Shown here: piece after piece, positions 1-8,847 of the stretch
Position numbering within the stretch: position 1 is the first letter of the stretch
Layout of the letters: each line of letters begins with the position of its first letter
Source: Omnitrophica bacterium RIFCSPHIGHO2_02_FULL_46_20
GTDB taxonomy: Bacteria; Omnitrophota; Gorgyraeia; 2-01-FULL-45-10
Assembly: GCA_001804065.1 (NCBI GenBank)
Contig: MHFG01000015.1
Location: 1-33,488, forward strand
Direction of reading: 5' to 3'
DNA length: 33,488 nucleotides
The notes under the pieces: generated by a model
The model's input: only the letters and a program-made list of their open reading frames with translations
Told to the model about the DNA's origin: nothing
Database searches by the model: none
Translations under genes and position numbers: made by a program

Positions 1-5
1 AAATT

Positions 6-25
6 CCTGCCTGCCGGCAGGCAGG
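6..25. repeat. Perfect 20-bp palindrome CCTGCCTGCCGGCAGGCAGG
   Basis: Self-complementary sequence just 3' of the grpE stop on the minus strand. Confidence 0.85.
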
Positions 26-36
26 GATCCTGACCC

Positions 37-576
37 CTATCTTTTTACTATTTTCACCGATGCCGGGCGCAGCAACCTGCCATTAAACATGTAGCCCGGC
101 TTTAATTCTTCGACTATTAAACTTTCTTCTTTATCATTTGCCTCTACGGTCTCAATCGCTTCATGCAGATGCGGATTGAACTTTTCTCCGTCCGTCCTTA
201 CCTTTTCGACGCCGATATCTTTAAGAAACTTCTGAATCTGCGCATGGATCATATCAACGCCTTCCTGCACCGCCTTAAAGTCTTTAGCCTCCTTTATGTG
301 CTTTTCTGAGATCTCGAGCGAATCGATTATCGGCAGGAAGTCGATAACGAAACTCTCGTTTGCGTATTTTTGAAAATCTCCCTTCTCCTTATCCAGCCGT
401 TTTTTTGCGTTCTCGAACTCGGCATGCGCGCGGATATATTTATCATAATAGGAATCGCGCTCGTCGCGCTTGGCCTTCAGCACCTCGTATTCCTTTTTAG
501 GGATCGTCACCGTATCGACGGCTGCATCGGGCGCGCTTGGGTTTTCTTGCTTATTGTTATTGTTCTTTTCTTTCAT
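37..576 (-). CDS. grpE: Nucleotide exchange factor GrpE
   Basis: ORF; GrpE C-terminal pattern EKFNPHLHEAI...LKPGYMFNGRLLRPASVKI; downstream of hrcA. Confidence 0.95.
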   Translation of the reverse strand: MKEKNNNNKQENPSAPDAAVDTVTIPKKEYEVLKAKRDERDSYYDKYIRAHAEFENAKKRLDKEKGDFQKYANESFVIDFLPIIDSLEISEKHIKEAKDFKAVQEGVDMIHAQIQKFLKDIGVEKVRTDGEKFNPHLHEAIETVEANDKEESLIVEELKPGYMFNGRLLRPASVKIVKR

Positions 577-579
577 ACC

Positions 580-1314
580 TTATCCGTCAATATCGTAAAG
601 AATATTCGAAACAGTATCGGCAAGATATTCGACCATAGGGATAACCCTTTCGTACACCATCCTCTTCGGCCCTATAACGCCGAGCTTGCCGGATGGCTTA
701 CCTCTGATCTTATATCCATGCGTAACTATACTGCAGTCGCTCAAATAACTTGATTTGTTTTCCTTGCCTATATGTATGGTAAGCCTGTCATCTGATTCAT
801 CGCAAAGAAGTTTCAATATGCTCATCCTGTCCTCAAGGCATCTGAATAGGTTGTGAAGTTTAGCGAGATCCTGAAATTCAGGTTGTTCGATTAAGTGGCT
901 GGCGCCATCCAGATACACCTTCTCGACATCGGGCATCATGGTTATGCCGACATAATTGGTCAGGCTCGAGATTAGGCGCGACGTCTTTTCCAATACATCT
1001 TCAAGCGTCTCTACCTTCTGCTTGTACTGCGCCTCCACGATCTTAACCATGTTATCAGTGAGCCTGCGCCTGTGCATCAATCTTGTTATGTAATAACGGT
1101 ATCCTTTATCGGTCGGGATCCTTCCTGCTGACGTGTGAGGATGAGTAATATAGCCATCCTCCTCGAGGTCGCTCATAACATTGCGGATAGTGGCGCTCGA
1201 CAGGCCTAATTTTCGCGCAACCTGCCTCGAACCGACAGGCTCGGCCGAAGAGATGTATCGGTCGATGATTATCTCTAATATCTCCTCTATCCTCTTCTCG
1301 CGGCCCTTTGTCAT
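580..1314 (-). CDS. hrcA: Heat-inducible transcription repressor HrcA (short form)
   Basis: N-terminal winged helix (EPVGSRQVARKLGLSSATIRNVMSDLEEDGYITHPHTSAGRIPTDKGYRYY) and a CIRCE site upstream. Confidence 0.95.
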   Translation of the reverse strand: MTKGREKRIEEILEIIIDRYISSAEPVGSRQVARKLGLSSATIRNVMSDLEEDGYITHPHTSAGRIPTDKGYRYYITRLMHRRRLTDNMVKIVEAQYKQKVETLEDVLEKTSRLISSLTNYVGITMMPDVEKVYLDGASHLIEQPEFQDLAKLHNLFRCLEDRMSILKLLCDESDDRLTIHIGKENKSSYLSDCSIVTHGYKIRGKPSGKLGVIGPKRMVYERVIPMVEYLADTVSNILYDIDG

Positions 1315-1391
1315 AGCGACGGTCTCTTTATATATTTAAAAGCTGTTCCCCGCTCTTTCTTCGAGTATAAAGCTGCCTTAAGAAAGGGCTG

Positions 1392-1426
1392 TACATTAGC
1401 ACTCTTCAATTATGAGTGCTAATGTA
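1392..1426. promoter_or_regulatory. CIRCE operator (HrcA binding site)
   Basis: TTAGCACTC-N9-GAGTGCTAA at 1396-1422, arms extend to 13 bp (TACATTAGCACTC...GAGTGCTAATGTA). Confidence 0.97.
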
Positions 1427-1428
1427 GC

Positions 1429-1456
1429 AGTTTAACACAGAAGATATAATTGTCAA
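1429..1456 (-). promoter_or_regulatory. sigma70-type promoter of hrcA-grpE
   Basis: Minus strand TTGACA (1456-1451), 16-nt spacer, TAAACT (1434-1429), directly upstream of CIRCE. Confidence 0.7.
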
Positions 1457-1489
1457 GAAAAATATGCCCGACGGGCAGATTTTTCTTGA
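1453..1489. terminator. Hairpin/putative bidirectional terminator between hflX and hrcA
   Basis: TCAAGAAAAAT-at-GCCCG-a-CGGGC-ag-ATTTTTCTTGA: perfect 11-bp outer and 5-bp inner stems, A/T tracts on both arms. Confidence 0.7.
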
Positions 1490-1506
1490 TATAATTTCCT
1501 ATACTA

Positions 1507-2766
1507 TCAAGCAAATTTCTCACGCGTGTGATCGTTTACCCCTAACATCTCCGCAACGCGTATCGGAATCTGGGCTTCTATAAAAACCATATTATCCTTA
1601 TACGATTTTGCCGTTACAAATCCATTTTCATAGATAATATTGAGAGTTCTTGCGTCCGCCATGGGAATTTCCATCTTTATATTGACCATCAGCTTATTTG
1701 TATGCGACGTTATTCTTTTTACCAATTCATCGAACCCTTCCCTTTTAAGCGCTGATATCGGAATAATATTCATGAAATAAGCCTTGGCCTTCTCTATAAC
1801 AACCTTATTTTCCACTTTATCTATTTTATTAAGCGCCGTTATTATGGGTTTATCATTTGCGCCAATACCCTCTAATACCTTATATACGGCATCGGATTGC
1901 TCTTTTGCCTTCGGATGGCTTATGTCAACCAAATGCAGGAGCAAGTCCGCCTCAACAACCTCTTCCAGAGTAGCCTTAAACGCTTCTACCAAATGATGGG
2001 GCAGCCTATCGAGAAATCCTACCGTATCGATAAATAATACTTTTTGTTTATTCGGTAATATGAATTTTCGCACAGTCGGATCCAGGGTTGAGAACAGTTT
2101 ATCCTGAACCATAACCCCGGAATTAGTAAGGGCGTTCAAGAGAGTGGACTTTCCGACGTTCGTATATCCGATTATCGCGATCGTAAGGATAGAAAACCTT
2201 TCCCTTTTCTTCCTCATCATCGCCCTGCGCGCGAAGAGATCCTCAAGCTCTTCTTTAAGATGACTTATCCTGGCTCTTATACGGCGCCTGTCTACCTCTA
2301 ATTTCTGTTCGCCTGGTCCTCGTGTACCAATCCCGCCCCCAAGCCGTGACAGCTGCACTCCCTTACCGGTAAGCCTGGGAAGTAGATATAATAATTGCGC
2401 GAGCTCAACCTGAATCTTCCCTTCGTTGGAATGCGCGCGGCGGGCGAATATATCGAGGATCAATTGCGTCCTATCTATTGTCTTTGTCATTACAATACCT
2501 TCCAGATTCTTCTGCTGTGTGCCGGTAAGATCATTATTAAAAATAACGACGTCTATATTCATGTCTCGGCAAATATTCGCGATCTCTTCTACCTTGCCTT
2601 TACCTAAAAAAAGAGCGGGCTCTATTCTTTCCCTTCGAACTATCATCTCCTTGATGACCTTCGATCCGGCTGAAACGGCGAGCTCTTTTAACTCTACCGC
2701 GCATTCTTCGGCAGCCCATTCTTCGCGCTTATGTAAATCTATGGTGACCGTTAATGCCCGCTCCAC
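1507..2766 (-). CDS. hflX: GTPase HflX
   Basis: GGGIGTRGPGEQKLEVDRRRI and GYTNVGKSTLLNALT motifs; GTG start abuts the miaA stop. Confidence 0.95.
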   Translation of the reverse strand: MERALTVTIDLHKREEWAAEECAVELKELAVSAGSKVIKEMIVRRERIEPALFLGKGKVEEIANICRDMNIDVVIFNNDLTGTQQKNLEGIVMTKTIDRTQLILDIFARRAHSNEGKIQVELAQLLYLLPRLTGKGVQLSRLGGGIGTRGPGEQKLEVDRRRIRARISHLKEELEDLFARRAMMRKKRERFSILTIAIIGYTNVGKSTLLNALTNSGVMVQDKLFSTLDPTVRKFILPNKQKVLFIDTVGFLDRLPHHLVEAFKATLEEVVEADLLLHLVDISHPKAKEQSDAVYKVLEGIGANDKPIITALNKIDKVENKVVIEKAKAYFMNIIPISALKREGFDELVKRITSHTNKLMVNIKMEIPMADARTLNIIYENGFVTAKSYKDNMVFIEAQIPIRVAEMLGVNDHTREKFA

Positions 2767-3687
2767 TTATTTGATCTCCTTCGCTATCGACTTTATTATC
2801 CCGCTGTTATTCATCCTTCCGACATCGAACCACTTGATCCTGTTGTCCGCCCTAAACCAGGTAAGCTGCCTTTTTGCGAATCGTCTTGTATTTCTTTTCA
2901 TCAGCTCTTTCGCCGTCTTGAGATCATACTCGCCTTTTAAATATCCGAGGCTTTCTTTAAAACCTATAACTGCCTTTGCCGTCCTGCTCAATCTCTTTTT
3001 CAATAATTTTTTAACTTCATTGATAACGCCGGCAGCAAACATATCATCAACCCTATTATTTATATTCGAATATATCTTTTCTCTATCCGCGGTAAACCCG
3101 AATATCTTTACATCATATTTATCGCGGATTCCTTTTGTAGCTTTCTTCAATTCTGTCATGGTCTTGCCCGTAGAATGCCGTATTTCAAGCGCCCTTACAA
3201 TGCGCCTTGTATCATTTGGATGAATGGAGAAGGCTGAATGAGCATCTATTTTTTTTAATTTCCCATGTAATTTAGCGCTCCCATAACGGGCGGCATAGCC
3301 ATACATCTTTTTACGAAATTTTATATCGGCCTTCGGAGAAGGAAAAAGCCCGTCAATAAGGCCTTTTATATACAGGCCGCTGCCCCCGGCGACTATCGGG
3401 ACCTTCTTACGTTTAATGAGTTCATCTATCAAGAGAGAGCACTTTTTTATAAATGCGGCAACACTGAATTCTTTTTGAGGGCTTAAAAATTTTACGAGGT
3501 AATAGCGCTCTTTTGTATCGGCAGGTGTGGGGGCTTGATTTAAAATTTGCATACCTTTATACACCTGCATTGAATCGCAGGAGATAATTTCGCCTTTTAC
3601 GCGGCGCGCCAATTTTAACGCAAATTCTGTCTTGCCGATGGCTGTGGGCCCGACCATGAATATAACGGTCTTCTTATTTACCGGCAT
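2767..3687 (-). CDS. miaA: tRNA dimethylallyltransferase MiaA
   Basis: GPTAIGKTEFALKLA, SCDSMQVYKGM, VAGGSGLYIKGL motifs. Confidence 0.95.
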   Translation of the reverse strand: MPVNKKTVIFMVGPTAIGKTEFALKLARRVKGEIISCDSMQVYKGMQILNQAPTPADTKERYYLVKFLSPQKEFSVAAFIKKCSLLIDELIKRKKVPIVAGGSGLYIKGLIDGLFPSPKADIKFRKKMYGYAARYGSAKLHGKLKKIDAHSAFSIHPNDTRRIVRALEIRHSTGKTMTELKKATKGIRDKYDVKIFGFTADREKIYSNINNRVDDMFAAGVINEVKKLLKKRLSRTAKAVIGFKESLGYLKGEYDLKTAKELMKRNTRRFAKRQLTWFRADNRIKWFDVGRMNNSGIIKSIAKEIK

Positions 3688-4511
3688 ACCTTGGTCTTAT
3701 ATCCGTCAGCCTTTAATCTTCCGGCCATATCTTCCGCTTGTGCCTTTGTTTTGAAGCGCCCTACCTTGACCCTGTAGAAAATAAATCCGGCTTTTATTTG
3801 GGCCGACAGGTAGCTGTCATAACCTTTTCGTTTCAATCCGTCCGTCAATTTTTCCGCGTTGCCTTTATTCTTGAAATATCCGGCTTGGACGTAAAAATAA
3901 TCTCCGGTATCGTCAGTTTGCGGCATAAGGATCTCTTTCGATGGCGCATGCGCCGAGATATTCACGCTTGCAGGGCCTGCGTCGGGCATCATTTTAGATT
4001 CAAAACTTAATGGCGAGCTATTTCTTGCCTTGTCAAAATATTCCCTTGCTTTATCTTTGGAGCCGAGTTTGTGGTAGGCATTGCCGAGTTTATGATAGAC
4101 AATCGACGCATTCTTATGGTCCGGATAACTGTCAAGGGCCTCATTATAACTTGTTATTGATTCCGGAATCTTGCCTTCTAAAAAAAAGGCGTCGCCGATG
4201 CCTATACCTCCATCAAACGCCCTCCTGTCTCTAGGGTACCTCTCGATCATATACCTAAAAGTCTCCCGCGCATCCTTAAATCTGCTTAATTGTATTTGGC
4301 TCAAACCCTTAAGATAGAAAAGCTCTTCCCGCCCATGAGCCCCTTCATCAATAAGCCTGTTTGATTCTGTAACAACTCTGTCATATTTCCCTTCCATGAA
4401 CAATTTCTCAACCTGCGGAAGGCTCTCTACGGGCGTTCTCGCGTAAGAATTACCGATAAAAGAAAACATGAGAACGAACGCTAACATGGCTATCTTGACC
4501 CTTTTACTCAT
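3678..4511 (-). CDS. Secreted TPR-repeat protein with C-terminal SPOR domain
   Basis: N-terminal signal-like segment, TPR-like repeats, C-terminal YFYVQAGYFKNKGNAEKLTDGLKRKGYDSYL...YRVKVGRF (SPOR). Confidence 0.8.
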   Translation of the reverse strand: MSKRVKIAMLAFVLMFSFIGNSYARTPVESLPQVEKLFMEGKYDRVVTESNRLIDEGAHGREELFYLKGLSQIQLSRFKDARETFRYMIERYPRDRRAFDGGIGIGDAFFLEGKIPESITSYNEALDSYPDHKNASIVYHKLGNAYHKLGSKDKAREYFDKARNSSPLSFESKMMPDAGPASVNISAHAPSKEILMPQTDDTGDYFYVQAGYFKNKGNAEKLTDGLKRKGYDSYLSAQIKAGFIFYRVKVGRFKTKAQAEDMAGRLKADGYKTKVCR

Positions 4512-5881
4512 ACAATCCTCCCTCTCAACGCATGAGGCGTTACAGATTCTATTTTTACATTGACAAATTTTGAGATCATATCGCTAGAGCCGCCCAATAC
4601 GACCACTTTATTTGTCCGTGTCCTGCCTGTTAAGACATTATTATCTTTCTTATGAAGGTCGCATACCAGAACTTCTACGGCCTTCCCGTTTAAAAGCTTA
4701 TTTCTATTCAATGAAATTTCGCGCTGAAGATTAAGCAAGATGTTGAGCCTGTCTTCTTTTTCTTTTTGCCCGACATCGTCTTTTAATTTTACGGATTTCG
4801 CTGGCGGACGAGGCGAATATTTAAACATGTATGCGCCGTCAAAACCCACGCCTTCCACCATCTTTACGGTATTGCCGAAATCTTCTCTCGTCTCGGAAGG
4901 GAACCCTACTATTATATCAGTAGTGATACTGCCTTCGGGCACATATTTTTTATATTCGCCGGCTAATTTCAAATATTTTTCCGCTGAATAACCTCGATTC
5001 ATAAGCTTTAAGATTCTATTTGATCCGGCCTGCAGCGGCAGGTGGAGATGCTCGCATACTTTCTCGAGATCCCGCATCGCCTTGAATAGATCGGCCGACG
5101 CGTCCTTTGGATGGCTTGTCATGAATCGTATGCGCTCTATGCCCTTGACCGCGTTGAGCGCTTCGAGAAGGCGGACAAAATCAGACTTTTTAGCCGTGGG
5201 CTTTGAGCTGTAAGCTGTAAGATTACGCGAGGGGTTCATATAGGAGTTTACGTTCTGCCCGAGAAGCATGATTTCCTTAAAACCTCTTTTTGCCAGATCT
5301 TTCACCTCTTTTAAAATATCCTTTATCTCTCTAAACCGTTCCCGTCCGCGCGTATACGGGACGATACAATAGGAACAGAAATTATTACATCCTTCTCCTA
5401 TTGAAACATAAGCCCTGAACCTATCTTGTCTATACTCGGGAAATATCTCGGGCCTTTTATCGTTTATTTTATCCGTCGCCACTATCCCGCATCTATTCTC
5501 CATGATATCCTTTATTATCTTGGGTATATCGCTTTCGTTGCCCGGCCCGCATGAAAAATCCAAAATAGGGAGCCTGTCCAGAATCTTGTCCTTATATGCT
5601 TGAGCGGTGCAGCCCATGAGGCCTATGACGATATCCGGCCTTTTCTTTTTTAATAGTTTCAGATCTGATATATTACTGATGAGCCTATCTTCAGCGTGCT
5701 TTCTTACGGAGCAGGAATTAAACAGGATTATATCGGCGCCGGCGATGGAATTCGCGAGAGTGAATCCATCATCGAGCAAAAGCCCCGCAACAAATTCCGA
5801 GTCCCTAAGGCTCATTTGACAGCCGAAGGTACGGATGTAGATTTTTTTTGGCATATTTATGTACAGACTTTTCTTATTCAT
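4508..5881 (-). CDS. miaB: tRNA-2-methylthio-N6-dimethylallyladenosine synthase MiaB
   Basis: TFGCQMSLRDSE, GEGCNNFCSYCIVPYTRGRERFR (CX3CX2C), C-terminal TRAM region. Confidence 0.95.
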   Translation of the reverse strand: MNKKSLYINMPKKIYIRTFGCQMSLRDSEFVAGLLLDDGFTLANSIAGADIILFNSCSVRKHAEDRLISNISDLKLLKKKRPDIVIGLMGCTAQAYKDKILDRLPILDFSCGPGNESDIPKIIKDIMENRCGIVATDKINDKRPEIFPEYRQDRFRAYVSIGEGCNNFCSYCIVPYTRGRERFREIKDILKEVKDLAKRGFKEIMLLGQNVNSYMNPSRNLTAYSSKPTAKKSDFVRLLEALNAVKGIERIRFMTSHPKDASADLFKAMRDLEKVCEHLHLPLQAGSNRILKLMNRGYSAEKYLKLAGEYKKYVPEGSITTDIIVGFPSETREDFGNTVKMVEGVGFDGAYMFKYSPRPPAKSVKLKDDVGQKEKEDRLNILLNLQREISLNRNKLLNGKAVEVLVCDLHKKDNNVLTGRTRTNKVVVLGGSSDMISKFVNVKIESVTPHALRGRIV

Positions 5882-5884
5882 TGG

Positions 5885-6955
5885 TTATAAAGCTATTCCA
5901 AGAGCTTGGTCCCTATTAATGACATGAATCATTTCACAGAGCCTGCCATAATCACGCAGGTTGAAATTCATCACTAGCCGAGGCAGCCCAAGACATTCTC
6001 CTTCATGGATTTCCTTATTCGTTGGAGGCGAAATCTTAATTTCACCGCTTGTCAAAATGTCTTTAAATTTTTGATTTATAAGCTTTAGCGTCTTCCCGGA
6101 AATCTCTTTATTCAGTCTTAATACTGTCAAACCCGCGACGTATCTTATCGAGTGATATACCCTGTAAAAATCTTCTATATATCTAATTGCCTCATCAACG
6201 GTTTTTACAATACGAAAAATATTAAAATCTTCCTTTTGAATAAATCCATTTTTAACCAGCTGGCTATCTACAAAATGCTTCCACGCGGCCCAGTATGTCG
6301 AGCCTTTTGGCTCCATTAAGACTATAGGCCTGGGTTTAGATTTACCGGTTTGGATCAAGGTAAGCATTTCGAACCCCTCGTCATTTGTGCCGAATCCCCC
6401 GGGAAAAAGAGCGGTTGCGTCAGTCTCTTTGACAAAAATCAGCTTTCTGGTAAAAAAATATTTAAAGTTGATTATTTTATCTTTTTCGTATATGTACGGA
6501 TTGGGCTTTTGTTCGAAAGGAAGTCGAATGTTCAGCGCGAACTCTTTGCCCGCTTCGGCGCCTTTATTACCGGCCTCCATGACCCCAGGGCCGCCTCCGG
6601 TTACAATCATGTAGCCTTTTTTAGTCAGCTTTCGCGCGAATTCCTCAGCCATCTTGTATTCGGCTGATGTTTTAAGCGACCTCGCCGAACCAAAGATTAT
6701 GACCTTTTTGACAGCTCTATAAGGAAAAAATATCTTGAAAGAATACCGTAATTCTTTCAGCGCATTATTTACAAGCTTGAGATCTCCATTATCGCTTGAT
6801 TCCAGCCCTAATTTAACGGCGGTCGTGAGTATTTCACGCAGCAGGTGTCTGGACTCAACAGAGCCGAAGCTCTTGGCAAGTTCGCTTATCAAGCCGTCTA
6901 TTGTCTTATCGCCAATTTCGTATTCTTTCGATATCTTGTGTATTTTAGAGGACAT
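5885..6955 (-). CDS. LOG/TIGR00730-like Rossmann-fold protein
   Basis: VTGGGPGVMEAGNKGA and FPGGFGTNDEGFEMLTLIQTGK (PGGxGTxxE). Confidence 0.85.
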   Translation of the reverse strand: MSSKIHKISKEYEIGDKTIDGLISELAKSFGSVESRHLLREILTTAVKLGLESSDNGDLKLVNNALKELRYSFKIFFPYRAVKKVIIFGSARSLKTSAEYKMAEEFARKLTKKGYMIVTGGGPGVMEAGNKGAEAGKEFALNIRLPFEQKPNPYIYEKDKIINFKYFFTRKLIFVKETDATALFPGGFGTNDEGFEMLTLIQTGKSKPRPIVLMEPKGSTYWAAWKHFVDSQLVKNGFIQKEDFNIFRIVKTVDEAIRYIEDFYRVYHSIRYVAGLTVLRLNKEISGKTLKLINQKFKDILTSGEIKISPPTNKEIHEGECLGLPRLVMNFNLRDYGRLCEMIHVINRDQALGIAL

Positions 6956-7550
6956 CCATACCTGTCTTTTTAAGAATTTTTGCCAATTTAGCCATTGGAA
7001 GGCCCACCACGTTATAATAACATCCCTCTATCCGGTCGATGAATACGCCGCCGACGCCCTGTATATCAAAACTGCCCGCCTTACCCAAAGGCGACGTCCT
7101 TTTAAAATAATCCCTGACTTGCTTGTCGTTTAAATGATACATGTATACCTTGGTCTTGCCGCAAGCAGTGTATGTTTTTTTATTGTCCATATCGACAACC
7201 GCTATTCCTGTATATACCCACCGGGGCTTCCGGGAAAGTAATTTCAACGTCCTGACAGCGTCTTTTATATTTCTTGGTTTTCCTACGATCTTTTTTCCGA
7301 CTAATACAACGGTATCGGCGGCGATGACTATGCCGGAATGGAATCTTTTTGAAACATCTTTTGCTTTTGCCAGGGCATTTTCAATTACCAGATCGATGCA
7401 ATTTGTCTTTATCAGCCTCTTCTCTTTTACGTCTGATCCGGCGGCTGTAAATTGAATACCGATATCTCTCAATAATTTCTGTCTTGCCCTTGACCTTGAA
7501 GCCAATATTATCCTCCTCCGCGGAAGATATTTGTCTTTCGTTTTACGCAT
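6945..7550 (-). CDS. maf: Maf-family nucleotide pyrophosphatase
   Basis: IILASRSRARQKLLRDIGI...IAADTVVLVGKKIVGKP...YTGIAVV...GSFDIQGVGG. Confidence 0.92.
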   Translation of the reverse strand: MRKTKDKYLPRRRIILASRSRARQKLLRDIGIQFTAAGSDVKEKRLIKTNCIDLVIENALAKAKDVSKRFHSGIVIAADTVVLVGKKIVGKPRNIKDAVRTLKLLSRKPRWVYTGIAVVDMDNKKTYTACGKTKVYMYHLNDKQVRDYFKRTSPLGKAGSFDIQGVGGVFIDRIEGCYYNVVGLPMAKLAKILKKTGMDVL

Positions 7551-8784
7551 TCGCCGCGCTCTCCCCAGCCAGATATCCGGTTGAAAAGGCCTGCTGTAAA
7601 TTATAGCCGCCGCTCGAGGCGTGACCTTCTATCATCTCGCCCGCGAAGTATAACCCCGGCATAATCTTCGATTCCATCGTCCTGGGATTTATCTCACTTT
7701 TTGAAACGCCGCCAGAGGTAACCATCGCTTCTTCGAGAGGCAAGGCGCCTGTGACAGTCAATGGCAGCGCCTTAAGAAAAGCGGCCAATGACCGCCTTTC
7801 TTCTTTCCCTATCTGACTTGCCCTCTTCTGACCGTTAACTCCAATCAACTTTATTATTATAGGCGCGAGCCTAAAGGGGAGCATGCCGGCGAGAATATTC
7901 TTAATCTCTTTTCCTCCATGCTCTTTGAATTCCCGCAATAATTTATTCTCCATCTCCTCGCATTTTATTCCGGGCTTCAAATCGATTAATAGGCCGACTT
8001 CTTTATGTTCTCCCAGCAAAGAAATAACAGCGCCGCTTAAATCAAGAATGAGCGGGCCCGATACCCCGAAATGGGTAAGAAGAAGTTCGCCAATTTCCGA
8101 TATTATCTTTTTTTTACCGGCAATAAAAGTGACGCGCACGTTTTTTAATGTCATTCCTTGAAGATCTTTAGCCCATTCCTCTTTTGTCTTTAAAGGAACG
8201 AGCCCGCCGCTTAGCGGCATGATGGTATGGCCTAATCTTTTCGCGATCTGAAAGCCTTCGCCCGTAGAACCTGTATCCTTATAAGAAGCGCCGCCGACGG
8301 CGAGAATGACCTTCTTTGCCGTAACGGCGGCGCTGCCGTCTATATCCAATACGAAACCTTCTCCTTTTTTCTTTATATCGCGTAATCGCGCCTTATATTT
8401 TATTTCGACTTTATTATCTTTAAGGCATTCTTCCAATACGTGTGTTACAGAACTTGCTTTATCCGTGACAGGAAACACCCTGCCCTGCCTTTCGGTCTTT
8501 AACTCAAGGCCTCTCGATTTAAAAAAATCCATGAGGTCCTCATTTGAAAAGGCCGAAAGCGCCGTCCTCATAAACTGCCCGGATTTGCCGAACTTTTCTA
8601 TGAAGGTATCAAGCTTCGCGCTGTTAGTAATGTTGCATCTGCCCTTGCCGGTCAAGAGTATCTTTTTTCCTATAATATCGTTTCTTTCGGCTAGAATGAC
8701 TTTTTTCTTTAATTGTCCCGCGCGGATAGCCGCCATGATTCCGGCTGGGCCCGCTCCTATAATCGCCACATCATATAGAGTCAT
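7543..8784 (-). CDS. HI0933/YhiN-family NAD(P)/FAD-dependent oxidoreductase (paralogue 1)
   Basis: AIIGAGPAGIMAA, GKKILLTGKGRCNITN, GLYFAGEMIEGHASSGGYNLQQAFSTG. Confidence 0.9.
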   Translation of the reverse strand: MTLYDVAIIGAGPAGIMAAIRAGQLKKKVILAERNDIIGKKILLTGKGRCNITNSAKLDTFIEKFGKSGQFMRTALSAFSNEDLMDFFKSRGLELKTERQGRVFPVTDKASSVTHVLEECLKDNKVEIKYKARLRDIKKKGEGFVLDIDGSAAVTAKKVILAVGGASYKDTGSTGEGFQIAKRLGHTIMPLSGGLVPLKTKEEWAKDLQGMTLKNVRVTFIAGKKKIISEIGELLLTHFGVSGPLILDLSGAVISLLGEHKEVGLLIDLKPGIKCEEMENKLLREFKEHGGKEIKNILAGMLPFRLAPIIIKLIGVNGQKRASQIGKEERRSLAAFLKALPLTVTGALPLEEAMVTSGGVSKSEINPRTMESKIMPGLYFAGEMIEGHASSGGYNLQQAFSTGYLAGESAANA

Positions 8785-8847
8785 AGAAATGTGCTAAAAT
8801 TTTCCTTTGTTTCTTGCAGAAAATTCCGCGAGCGAAGCGAAGCGAAA

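Noticed and set aside
2426-3223. 265-aa plus-strand ORF
   Set aside because: Antisense to confidently assigned hflX/miaA; no recognisable motifs.
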